DNA from: Triglochin maritima
Taxonomy: Eukaryota; Streptophyta; Magnoliopsida; Alismatales; Juncaginaceae
Length of the DNA stretch: 64,000 bases
NCBI GenBank assembly: GCA_963682175.1
Contig: OY821782.1
Location: 270,501 to 334,500 of the forward strand
Direction of reading: 5' to 3'
The notes beneath the pieces are model-generated. The model did not search any database. It saw only the letters and a program-made list of their open reading frames with translations, and was not told the DNA's origin. Position 1 is the first letter of the stretch. Each line of letters opens with the position of its first letter. The translations under genes and the position numbers were made by a program. This document shows, in pieces, positions 46,301 to 58,063 of this stretch.

Positions 46301-48213
46301 TTTCAATTGCACCATCACACCAACACATTATGACACTGATAAAAAAACCCTTCCACATTGTGACGCAATCCAGCAAGCTAGAGGAAGGAAGCTGCTTAGT
46401 TTTATTACTGAAATAGCAAAGCTTGTGGTTTATTAGTTTTCCACATTGCACCAAATTGGAATTTGACATTTGTTCTGAATCTCTTTTGAAGGATTTCTCT
46501 AGTATCCATTTTGTTAGTGTAATCCGTAATGTGCTTTTCTAGGCTACGTGGATTGGATACCCAAATACTACTGGTTTGCCAACAATTGATTACAGATTCA
46601 CTGATCCTCTTGCTGATCCACTGGATACGAAACAAAAGTAAGGCTTGTTTTGACGTAATTATTCCTTCAAAGTTCATATGCCATTTAATTTAGTTATGTC
46701 ATACAGAAATTTAGTATTTTGCTCAATTCTGTAACCAGTTTTCAATTATAGGCATGTTGAAGAGGTGGTTCGCCTTCCTAAGTGTTTCTTGTGCTACACA
46801 CCTTCCCTGGAAGCTGGGCCAGTTTCGCCAGCTCCTGCCCTTTCTAATGATTTTGTTACTTTTGGGAGTTTTAACAATCTTGCTAAGGTACATATGTGAA
46901 ATTAGTTAGGCAGCGGTAAGTTTGCTGATTTACTTCTTATGTTAACAAAGATGGACGTAATCACATCAAGTATTTATCCCTTTCCAGATAACACCCAAAG
47001 TACTGCAAGTTTGGGCGAGGATATTATGTGCAGTTCCAAACTCCCGACTCATAGTTAAATGCAAGCCCTTTTGTTGTGACAGTGTAAGACACAGATTTCT
47101 GTCGATCTTGGAGCAGTTAGGTTTGGAACCATTGCGTGTTGATCTTCTGCCGTTAATTCTTCTGAATCATGATCATCTCCAGGCGTATTCCCTTATGGAC
47201 ATCAGGTGATTTCCTCCAACACTTTTTCTTCAATTGGAGATATCATCTACTTTTTTAATCTTCTTGCACGAGTCTCTTCTGCCCAATTTTGTAGTACATC
47301 ATACCACTAGTTATTGCATCAGTCATCATCTGTCACCTCAACAATGGTCACAGAAGATTATTTCCATCTTTTTTTGCAACTATTTCCTTATTTTATGTTA
47401 TATATTTTTGATGTTGTAGCTTGGACACATTTCCTTACGCGGGGACAACCACCACTTGTGAGTCCTTGTACATGGGCGTTCCGTGTGTCACTATGGGTGG
47501 TTCTGTGCATGCTCATAATGTGGGTGTTAGCCTTCTCAACAATGTGGGTAAGATTTATATTCTTGGTAATGTGACATCTTCATCTAATTGTCCTTTGTCC
47601 TTATTGCAGTCTGCAACATTATTTTCAGATGACTTCTTTCACTGTTGTCCTAATATACGTAACACTCAAATCATTTTCTCTTTTTTTTGAATCCCTGGTT
47701 GCACAATTTAGTTTCTTAAACTTTATTTTTTGGTTATTATTGGGATTTCATATAATTCCATGTGGTTATTTGACTTTTATGACTGATTCAACTTGTAAAC
47801 CGATTGTAGGGCTAGGAAATTTGGTTGCCAAAACAGAAGAAGAATATGTGCAGATTGCTCTTCAATTGGCTTCAGATGTCAACGCACTATCCAATCTGCG
47901 AATGTCTCTTCGAGAGCGGATGCTTAAATCCCCAGTCTGTGATGGAGCTACATTTACGGTTGGGTTGGAAAATACATATAGGAACTTATGGTGCAGGTAC
48001 TGTGAGGACGATGTGCCAGCCATGAGGAACATAGAGTTGATGCAACAACAATCACCACAACCGCTAGAGCTCTCATCCACAACTCCGGAACCCACTGAGA
48101 TTGCCGAGAACCACCATGACAGGCCTTTAAAGATGAATTCTTCTGGATCACTTCCTTCATCAGCGCCAAGTGTTTCGGTGCTCGAAGAAAATGGAAAATC
48201 GAGTCCCGATTAA
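40316..48213 (+). CDS. SPY: SPINDLY, protein O-fucosyltransferase
   Basis: Nucleocytoplasmic enzyme that O-fucosylates DELLA, PRR5 and other proteins; loss gives excess gibberellin response. Exons 40316-40729, 40966-41127, 41227-41402, 41507-41582, 42344-42472, 42713-42832, 42944-43012, 43099-43180, 43838-43932, 44644-44708, 45232-45430, 45545-45739, 46543-46637, 46752-46887, 46988-47205, 47420-47547 and 47810-48213 sum to 920 residues, matching about 914 in Arabidopsis. The N-terminal half is TPR repeats (for example AYYNLGVVYSEMMQYDLALS, AEACNNLGVIYKDKENLEKA). The C-terminal GT41 catalytic region has GYISPDYFTHSVSYFIEAPL, VDILVELTGHTANNRLG, WIGYPNTTGLPTIDYR, FGSFNNLAKITPKVLQVWAR and DTFPYAGTTTTCESLYMGVP. 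The start follows an acceptor (tttcag) by two bases, implying a 5'UTR intron. No disruption is seen. Confidence 0.97.
41811..42008. repeat. Tandem 108-bp duplication in SPINDLY intron 4
   Basis: Two imperfect units starting at 41811 and 41919, each with AGGTTGATG, GTAATGAAATGCGTCCTCT, CTCTGTTT and TTTTACAATAGATGATGTT. Confidence 0.9.
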
Positions 48214-49530
48214 GCCGATCACGTCTAAAGTATCAGAAATTTTAGCTGTTGGGTCATCATGCATATCTATTTGCTACTTATCCTGGGCGACCTCTTTGAA
48301 GGTAGTGTTGGTATTTTATTGGGAGGACGGCTTGTCATGGTGTCTTTTAACATTTTTAGGGAGGAATTGATAGCTCAAAAGCTGCCTTACAAGTTACAAC
48401 ATTCGGAAAGCAGTACCTAGCATTTAGCATGGTATCCAAAGATGTCATTTTTTGAGAGATCAATCGGTTTATAGTTTGATGATTTGATCACCAGAAATCT
48501 TTTCTGAGTCGTACTAGTTGATTTTTCTGAGTTGTAATAGTCTAGGATCATCATACATTTGTATGTATATATGTTAGCTTATAACATGCCCATGTTCGGT
48601 GAAACAAAATAATTTAAGTTTATGATTGGTAGCATGGCAGGTTCTTAATTTGACATGCTTAGTGAGGTTTTGTGCTTACTAAGGATGTCCAGAAACTTAT
48701 CTCACCAACGTCTCAACGAGCTAATCCTATCCTCATTTTAGTTAGGTGGGGTCAGTGTTGCTTAAAAACTACATAATTCCTTCAACCCAAACTCGTTTAA
48801 TAAAGCGATGCTTGTTTGATGAACGCATATGCTTCTTTAACAGCAGATATTCAACACAAAAAACATAATAAAAGACATTTTTTTGATCTTATTTATGATC
48901 CGTTAACAATGAAATTTAAATTAACTTAATTTGTTGTGTGTAGGCATAGCTGGATGGTAAACTAATCAACCGATTGGATTCACAATTAAATTATCAAATC
49001 TTTACATATATTATGTACGTGCGTGTGTGAGCGAGCGTTAAAGATCCATATGTTGCATGAGCTCCAACACGTACGATTTAAAGAAAATTTACATTAGCAA
49101 GATGAGTACTTGCCTACCCATGCCTCCATTTAGATCCACCTCTGACTGTATGTATCAGTTACTTTTGCAAAGCAAGATGACATGGAAACAAATTTTAAAA
49201 TTAAGATGAAACATCATTGTTGAATCCAATTTTACTAAGTCCGACACAGATATTATGGCTGCCAGCACAATAAACAATTCAGAAGTCCCCCACAATGCAA
49301 CTCGCATGAACTGGATATCACAGAGTTTAACATTCAACTGTTTTGAGTGTGAAAGTAAAATGAAGCATTAACACGTTCATAACCAACATGTAATCGAGTT
49401 TAAAGCCTTAGCAACATGCAACAATCGGTTTCTTATCCCACTGTCCTTGGCACATAATTAGAAGCTGCCTTTGGATGTCTGCCTGGTGCGAAACTAATCA
49501 TCGGTCTCGGTCGAACGGAATTTCGATCTG
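48214..49530. other. Convergent 3' spacer between SPY and CYP18-2
   Basis: Holds the SPY 3'UTR and the minus-strand CYP18-2 3'UTR. The middle is AT-rich. No gene was recognised. Confidence 0.5.
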
Positions 49531-52292
49531 TCAATCTTTAACTGTTGCTTTCAATATCTTTACCTCATGGATCGGCCTGTACATATCAAGAAAAAAAGCT
49601 GTCCATCAAAACTACAGAATGTCTAAAGGCAGCCGGAAAAGCACACTATATCAATCATTCACAAAGATTAGTACATATTTCAGCACAAGTCTCCAACATT
49701 GGAGGACAAAATCAATTCAAAATAATATTTCATTCTTGTTGAAAAAAAACTATAACTTATCTGGTACCTGAGCTCATTATTTCGGGTGTACAAAATATAC
49801 ATTTAATACAACAAAATAACAATCATACATTAACTATACATGCATTACATTTCATATTGAAATCAAAAAACCAAAAAACAAAAGGAAAACCAACCTAAAT
49901 GTTGTTATTTTGCCGAAGAGAGGGAGTAATGAGGAGTGGGGAGTGATTTGGAGGTGAGAGGAGGAAGAGGGTGGTTGACAACCCTATTTATGCTTAGGTA
50001 AAAACGACATCTCGGATGCCGTTTTTGGCATATAGTGAAAACGACATCCGTGCTGCCGTTTTTATTATGGTAGGAAAATGACATTTGTGATGCCGTGTTT
50101 GTTTAATGAAAACGGCATCTAATGTGTCGTTTTTAAGAAGTATATTTTGTCAAATAAGTTTTCCAATTTATATTCTTCCAATTTTTAATTTTTACAGCAT
50201 TACCTTTAAAAAACCCTTATATATTTATATATATGTTGAATAGTAGTAGAAATCCTACTGAAAACGTTTGGGATTCAAATCTATGCACCATGGAGTTGCA
50301 AACATACCTATCACTGTTATCAGTTTGAACACTTCCTAGTCGTTTGACGATTTCCATCCCCTTGCAGACCCTACCGAAGATTGTGTGTTTCCCTGAACAA
50401 GCAAAGTCCATAAGTCCATTTGACTCTTGCTACATGCAGGCCTTTTGATAATTTTAAACAACAAAATTCAGATGAAAGAAACAGATTGGTGCTCATGTTC
50501 TTACCATCCAGGGACTGAGCTGGTGCTAGTGTAATGAAGAACTGACTACCATTTGTGTTGGGACCAGCGTTTGCCATTGACAGGATACCAGCACCGGTAT
50601 GCTTCAGCTCTGATTTTATTTCGTCTTCAAACTTGTCACTGCACAAAGCGAATAAATCACTGATACTGAAAGCCTGAAAATAAATGAAAGTCCTTACAGT
50701 CTCAGTTGTCTTATCCCTTCTAAAATCGATCTTGTTTGAATACTTGCCGGCATTATCAAGCACAAGAGCTAAGAAGTTAAATATGTACGTGGAGTTATAA
50801 AGCGGGAAACATTACCTTATGATTGATTTATTATTTATTTAATTGCCTTTCTAGCAGACGGATCATACCAACACACTAAACCACTGTTATTTGAAATATA
50901 GTATTATTTGTTAGGTTTATTATGGTTCCCACGTTTTTTTTATAAATGAAAGGAAGTATAAGATTGAGGCATGACCTTGTTTTGGTGAGGGTTCACATGT
51001 TGATTAACAAAGTCATGGGTCGTTAAACAAATCTATGTACATACTTAACAAGGCATGTTCAATCATAATACAAACCATATTTAGGTTTGGTCCAAAATCT
51101 ACTAACAAATAAATGTTGGAATAACATTTTGTTGCAGGCATAATTCACATGTTATTGCTTATACGTAACAGGTATAATTCACAAAATAGAGGTCACATAA
51201 TGGTCCTCAAGCACACATCTCTAGAATTATTGTTTCTTTGAACTAAAAAATGTATTACAATCAAATCACCCTCCGCTTTCAAAAAATCCTTCTTTTCCCC
51301 CACTGGAGATGGCTTGGATGTCCAAAGCCACAAACTTGAATTTAATGACTATACGTATTTTTGCATAGGCACTAGCATGTCAACGTAATCCAAAACCAAA
51401 ATCATTATTCAAAACCCTAGTTAGAAATAGAAATGGGTACAATACAATTCGTGTTAAAAAGTAAATATCTTGGTGATGACAGCATTTTTTCCACAACCAC
51501 ATTCATTGCTCTCTCTCCATTTCACACCCCGAACACCCAACCGTTACAGCCCATACTAGATAGTCTCACACTAGTTGAATGGGTAAATAGGTTGGGTTGA
51601 TGTAACCAAGCCTGTCTCACCTGACCTCAGTATTTAGCTTATGGAGATGCATTGTCCTAAACTCTTATGAACTGGTAGGTTTTAAACAAAAATCCTATAT
51701 TTCCGATCAAACCCTTTCCTCCACCACATGCTTGATATCCAAAGTCACTTAGTTCATGGGTTATCAAAATGGGTTGATATACCGTAATCTCTCTGACCAC
51801 ATAATCGAAAGTAACACGCACAAAAGCAAAGCAAAGCAAATGAGAAGTAGCAGAGCAGTTACCCATAAATGGACTTGCCGCCTCTTCCGGTCCCGGTGGG
51901 GTCTCCGCCTTGAACAATGAAATCCTACAACAAAGAAAGCTGTTAAGAGTGATGGATGGAAATGGAATGGCTTGACGAGGTAAGGTAAAAACAAAAACAA
52001 AAAGACAGAAAGAAAGGTGAGACCTTTATGATTCTGTGGAACTTGACGTTGTCGTAGTAACCTCTCTTGGCCAACTCCACGAAGTTCCGGCAGGTTTTGG
52101 GGGCGTGCTTGTAGTACATCTATTGTATTGTATTGTATTGTTAACAAAGAAAAACCTAATTAACCTCAACCTAGAAGAAGAAGAAGAAGAAGAAGAAGAA
52201 GAAGAAGAAACCTAATTAACCTCGAGGGTGAATGGACCAATGGACGTCTCTAGAGTCACCTCCGGCGGACCTCCGTCGGCGCTTCCCCACAT
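49531..52292 (-). CDS. CYP18-2: Cyclophilin-type peptidyl-prolyl isomerase CYP18-2 (PPIL1-like)
   Basis: Exons in coding order 52221-52292, 52024-52119, 51863-51924, 50505-50638, 50308-50392 and 49531-49576 give 164 residues, exactly the size I recall for Arabidopsis CYP18-2. It catalyses proline cis-trans isomerisation; the human orthologue PPIL1 is a spliceosome component. Conserved residues include FHRI (Arg53), [36 protein letters not shown] and GKHTIFGRV. The last exon codes only the 15-residue end ([14 protein letters not shown] plus a split Arg) and lies more than 700 bases from the previous one, because a MULE fragment occupies the intron. Without finding this exon the protein would appear to run into intron sequence after SVQTDNSDR. 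Confidence 0.94.
49757..50217 (-). mobile_element. Truncated MULE end in the last CYP18-2 intron
   Basis: In reverse complement this matches the left side of the MULE at 29843: an AAGAATATAAATTGG-like terminal part, several copies of AAAACGACATC-type sequence, GGGAGTAATGAGGAGTGGGG against its complement near 30020, and the start of the mudrA frame (GAGCTCAGGTACCAGAT). It stops soon after that point, so only one end remains. Insertion polarity is opposite to the first copy. Confidence 0.82.
52121..52210. repeat. (GAA)n and TATTG repeats in CYP18-2 intron 1
   Basis: TATTG repeated four times (52121-52140) and AGA/GAA trinucleotides at about 52172-52209, both within the first intron. Confidence 0.9.
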
Positions 52293-53522
52293 CTCTCCTC
52301 TTTCTCTCTAACTCTTAACTAAACTAAAGTAAACTCTTTTCTGTTTCTTCTTTTCATTGTAATTAGGTTTTGCTATTTTTGGATCAATTGCATTCAAGCC
52401 CTCCATGTTTTTTTGCCCTGTTTGTACTTTCGGCTCCTTTTATATCATGCATGATATTCTTTGGTTTTGAGTTTAGTGGCTTGTATTTTGGTTTTTTAAT
52501 TTTTATGGCCATCGAAGTTCAAACACAACCAAATTAACCTCAACAATCTGTGAAGTCAAGGTATTCGAGTCTCTGCAATATACTTAAAAATCATCATTGA
52601 CAAATAAATACCAGATTTTTACATTTTGTAAACAATACACGCATCTTAGAAGAGAATTTTTAGTTTAGACACTGGTGTATTGGAGTGCAAGTTAAAAATG
52701 AGTTGAATGTGAAAAATAAGTCAAAGAAACAAAGTTCGTCTTAAACGATAAAACTTTGTGAATTTTTTTGATAACTTTTTCCCATCATATCTTAATTAAT
52801 TTAAAATTGAATTATATGTTGGTGTTCTTCTTCTTCTTCTTCTTCCGATTTCTTCTCCAACCCTTCCCTTTTCGTTTCCTCTTGTGGATTTGGATTTGGA
52901 TTTGGATTCGACCTATTTTTGGTACCAAAATCCAACGAATCCACGCCATTCCCCCATCAGGTATCCTTCTCTTCTTTCCCGACCCTTTAGATTCGTCCTC
53001 TACTCTTTCTAAATCGTGTCTTCTCCGTAAAGTTTTCACCTTTCGTTTGAAATCAACCCACTTTCCTCTTTTTCTCCGTAAAAAATCATTTTTATTTATT
53101 TATGAATTTGGTGTTAGAGTTTCGAAAATAGCTTAATTGTTAGGTATTTACCCTTACCACGCCATGTAGTAATAAAAATGCGTTTCAAAATTTCTGTTGT
53201 CTAATTGTGTTATGAGTTCATGATTTCCTGTTTCTATTGATTACTGAATTTTAACGTTCTGAAACACATGTTTGAGAGATTAGTTTGGCGTTTTGGTGTA
53301 AAGTTAGGGGTTTCTGGGTTATTTTGGTTTGGAATTGGGAATAGAGTTTACTTGAGGCTTAAAAAGATGTTTCTGGCTTTTAGTTTTTCTTCTTTCCTGT
53401 TGAATTTCGCATGTGTTTTTGATTGTGGTGTCAAAAAGTCATTTTCTTTTCGTTGATGAAATCAGAAGGGACTAGTTCATAATTCCAAGTAAAGGTTCGG
53501 AGATTCCCGGTGTTTGATCTCT
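52293..53522. promoter_or_regulatory. Divergent promoter region of CYP18-2 and ELM1, with ELM1 5'UTR
   Basis: The two genes are head-to-head. A CTT-rich stretch at 52827-52850 and a possible donor (CATCAG then GTATCC, about 52960) suggest a 5'UTR exon and intron for ELM1, ending at an acceptor shortly before 53523. The shared promoter would be about 500 bases. Confidence 0.5.
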
Positions 53523-56500
53523 ATGAGGCCCATCCAGCTGCCGGAGCCGCCGAGCGGGTTCGGGACACCCCAGATATTTGAAGAGGGTGTTTACAGTGTT
53601 ATAAAGCGTGCTGTTGTCATCGGGAATGGTTTTGCCGGGGCAGAGACTCAGAGTGTTGGGTTGGTTCGTGCGCTTGGGCTTTCCAATAACCTGTTGTTAT
53701 ATGTAAGCCTTCTCACCCTTCTTACCTACATACAATGTTTTTTTTTTGGCTTTCCATTCTCTTCGTGAAATATTCAAATCCTGTCTGACATATGAAAACC
53801 TTTTATGACAGTATCACACTATGTCGTCTTGCCTTTTATTATAATGTTTTAGTAACATACTTAACATACCAGTTACTGACATCAGAAAACCTTTGATCTT
53901 TTTTATAATCATGTTATCCCACTGGAAGGCCTAGCAAGGATACCATCTTTATTCTTGTCCAATTGACTGACTGGCTACCCTTTTCTTTATGTGAACATTC
54001 AGAAATCAGTGGATATGTTTGGTTCCCACCAAGTAGCATTCCATCAGAATGACAGTCACACAGAGTCAACATTTATCTGAGCATCATTTTAACTTCTTTC
54101 CACCTTGACTCTATTTTCATATCTTCATATCATGTCTTCATTTGCACTGTCACAATTGTTGAGATGCCCGCAGTAAAGATATATAGCCTATGAGGTGATG
54201 CCATGTTGGTGAGTGACAGGGTGCCAAAACTGGCGTAGATAATCGTAATAGCTATACAGCGGATGTAGGAAAATTTTCAACTAACACTTAAGGATGAAAA
54301 TTGAAGAGACACCTGCTTGGCATGCCGCAAAGACTAAGGCCGGGACATGCTAGTCCATCGTGCTGAATGTTAATTTTGCTGGCTACATAAATTTTATTCC
54401 AGCAGTCCCCATCTTCTTCAGGTTTTTGTATTGGAAGCATGTTACCATAATAAACTATGTAGTCAGTATGGCAAACTCCAACAATCCTTCTTCAGGATTG
54501 GTTCCTCAATTTCGTTTAATTGGTAATGGGAGCACACACTTGCAATCCTTAACAATGTGCTCATTTTGTGCAAAACATGCAGCGTGTTATAAGGCCAAGA
54601 GGAGGAATAAATGAGTGGCTCGTGTGGCTTCCGGTCTCTTGGCACAAAAGATTGGACTACATCATCAAGTACATTTTTGGTGATTCGGCATTTTCAGTGT
54701 CGTTGCGGGGAAAGACCCGTTCAACCTTTGCTGCTCCAAAGGGTGAAAATATTGGTTTGTCCTCTATTTTAGAGCCAGATCCAAAGCACATCGCGATCAT
54801 GGCTCGTGAGACATTTGAAAAGTATGTTCGTTCTTAGTGCCCAAAAATATTGTTATATTTCCCTTGCACAAATAGACAATTTGTTTTGGTCACTTGCATA
54901 AAACCATGATCTTTTTTACTCATCGACATTTTCTACAATTTCACTGTTGATATCTAATTTTATACGAGGAATTATATTTTTCTTCTTCAGAGAAGGTCCT
55001 CTTCTAGTAGTGGCTTCTGGCCGTGATACCATTTCAGTTGCTAGTGCAATTAAACGTTTGTCACCACAAAATGTTTTCCTTGTCCAGGTACGTCATCTGT
55101 ACCAATATTATCTTTTCCCCTATTTTCATGAGCATTTTGAATTCCACTAGTGCCAGTTGTTAATAGTTGCATTGCCTTACACTTTTGCTGCTGTTTCTTC
55201 TAGAGATCAAATTCTAGATTGTTTAATGTTCTTTAATTCCTATTCCATCAATGCTTCAGATACAACATCCAAGAACACATCTAGAACGTTTTGACTTGGT
55301 GGTTACCCCTCGACATGACTATTATTGTTTGACGCCCAGTGGGCAGCAGGAAATTCCTCGGTTTTTACGGCGATGGATAACTCCTAGAGAACCAGCCGGC
55401 AGTAATGTGGTACATTTTCAACCTTATGTTTGCGAGTTTTTTGCTCACAGGTTCATTACTCTTGTGAACAAATCCCTTATAGTTTATCCTTCCTCACATG
55501 TGTATTGTTGAATTCCAGTTTCTTACAACTGGAGCTTTACATCAGGCAGATTCTGCTTCCCTCAGAAAGGCTGCTATAACTTGGCACGATGAATTGGCAC
55601 CCATTCCCAAACCATTGCTTGTGGTCAATGTAGGAGGACCAACAAGTAATTTCTCTTACATTTTTTCTCCTCTAGTTGTTTCCCCCCGCAATACCGTTAG
55701 TATAATTATTTTTTGTTAGGCCATGGGTTTCGTATTCTTGGACCGTTTTCTCTTTGAATTTGTGTACAGTTTTCGTTCTTTTTAATGCCATCAGAACAAT
55801 TTGCTCTATAAAAATGTCATGTGATAGTCTGGTAGAAGCTCTAGTTTGGCTTTATACCTAAACTAACTTTGGCATCTCATACTTATATATCGTGGCCAAT
55901 ATGTGAATTTGTTCTATAACCCTACATGTCCCTAATGTTCCCTTTCCAATCCTGATTTGGTTTTTTCCACCCTCTTCATTGTGCAGGAAATTGTCGTTAT
56001 GGTGCGGACCTTGCCAAACAATTGATTTCTTCACTTGGAAGTGTACTTGCTACTTGTGGAAGTGTTAGAATTTCCTTCTCTAGAAGGACTCCACAAAAGG
56101 TAGCAATATGAATATAAACAAAATTTCTTTGGTGTGGATTGCAAATGGAATTTTCTTTTGGATTCAATAAGCAATATTGTATTATGAGGTTTAAACTGTT
56201 TATGCTGGGTGCTGCAGGTTTCTAACATGATTTTGAAAGAATTTGGTGGTAATCCAAAGGTCTACATTTGGAACGGCAAAGGTAGTTCTAGTGCCATCAT
56301 CTTTGGGCAAGCCTTTGAATTGTTATAGCTCCATAATATTTATAAGCGGTGGTGCTCATAAATCAGGTCCAAACCCACACTTGGGTCATCTAGCATGGGC
56401 TGATGCATTTGTGACTACAGCTGATTCAGTCAGCATGCTAAGTGAGGCTTGCAGTACTGGGTATGTTGGAGGGTTCTTTTTCATTCAAAACATCTGGGGC

Positions 56501-57271
56501 AGAGTGACATGTATTTATTGGGCATCGGAACCATTAAAACATGATAAGTTGCAATCGTGGTCTTGTTTGGTGTATTGCCAATCAAGTAGCATAGAATTAT
56601 TATTATTATTATTATTATTTGTTTCCATTCATTGGCACTTCACGAAGTTCTATATATTGTGCCTTGATTATGTTTATGTTGATTTTTTTGTAGGAAACCT
56701 GTTTATGTGGTTGGCGCTGAACGGTGTAAGTGGAAAATTTCAGCCTTCCACAAAGCTTTGCGTGAACGAGGTGTTGTTCGGCCGTTTACAGGGAAAGAAG
56801 ATGTAAGTAGTTTTTTTTTTTGCTTAACGACAGTATATTATTTAAACATTCCTTTTTCTTAGTCAATACTTGGCAAAATATTGCTTCATCTTCGTGGCCA
56901 ATATTGAACAATAGACAGAAGATTGTGATTCTATTTCATCACAAAATCATCTTGTATTACATCCGGGAAACATATTTAGTAAAATTTAATGGTTTTGTCC
57001 AATAAATTACGGTCTAAAGCGACTGCATTCTTCTAGAGCAAAACCGATGCATTATTTTGAGATCAATGTAGGATAGCTGTACTTCGAGTTTGATGAGTTC
57101 AACCACAATAACATGCTTATTTTTTGTTTTGTTTCCTTCATCTACTGATCGTCCTTTCCTTCAACTCAGATATCAGAAAGTTGGAGCTATCCACCGCTTA
57201 ATGATACAGCAGAGGCCGCTGCTCGTATTCGAGCTGCAGTTGCCGAGAGAGGATGGACTTTGCGGAGTTGA
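53523..57271 (+). CDS. ELM1: Mitochondrial fission protein ELM1
   Basis: Plant-specific cytosolic protein that recruits dynamin-related DRP3 to the mitochondrial outer membrane for fission. Exons 53523-53702, 54583-54821, 54991-55087, 55260-55409, 55519-55645, 55987-56099, 56218-56281, 56367-56460, 56694-56802 and 57170-57271 total 424 residues in frame, near the known length. Diagnostic stretches: MRPIQLPEPPSGFGTPQIFE, RAVVIGNGFAGAETQSVGLV, RPRGGINEWLVWLPVSWHKR, FDLVVTPRHDYYCLTPSGQQ, NPHLGHLAWADAFVTTADSV and the end AAARIRAAVAERGWTLRS. The fold is of the DUF1022/ELM1 family, which bacteria share. The ATG at 53523 is the first ATG in that frame. No defects are seen. Confidence 0.95.
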
Positions 57272-58063
57272 TGAAATCTCCTGGTTGAAACCTTTGATTT
57301 TTTATTTTTTTGTCCTCAGATATGTAACCATAGTGGTTGTAACCATATATATATATTGCTTAAACCGGAGTATTTGATTTTTGTAGAATAAAATGGCTGT
57401 TTTGAGCTCAATTTGAGGTTGTGAGGTGTACAGGAAACAATTGGAACACCTTAATTTGTTCCAACGTGCATATTCTTTCCCGTTCACAATTTACTTTGGT
57501 ATAGTTCAAAAGTCTACACTTTTAAAAATTTAGTGTTAAATGTTAATGATGGATGATGTAGGTGTGGAATTGTTCTTGCATGGTAGATATGTACGATAAT
57601 AGTCATTTATCCTATTTGTTTCAGAGTTTCAGGTTGAGCTTAACTTACATACGGATGGCAACATTTTATACTCATGTTTACCTTGTTTTCTTCAATTCAT
57701 GATGTGTTTTCCGGTTAATTATTGTGAAGTATGCATGATACCGTTGGTTGATGAGGTTTATAGGTGGTATACTTGGGTAACAAATACGTAATAGGGAACA
57801 CCAGTTTTTGTAGAGAAAAATCCGACAAAAGTCAAATGTTCCAAATAATATTGGGTTCCATCTCAAGACTATTATGTTTTAAAAACACATCTGCCTGCTA
57901 CTAATGTGGAGTGGCAAAATCGAACCGTCCATTGGGCTATGGACGTTTGAGATTTCGTCTCGTCTCGTATAAATAGCTTTCCCTTCCCTACCCTTGGGTT
58001 GGGTTGGGTTGTCTTGTCGAGAAGAATCAGAATCGAAATCGAAGAAAAAAAGGTTCGAATTTT
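57272..58063. other. ELM1 3'UTR and SWC2 promoter
   Basis: No gene. The region just before 58064 holds TATAAATA at 57968-57975, about 95 bases before the ATG, so a TATA promoter for SWC2 is likely. Confidence 0.6.
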
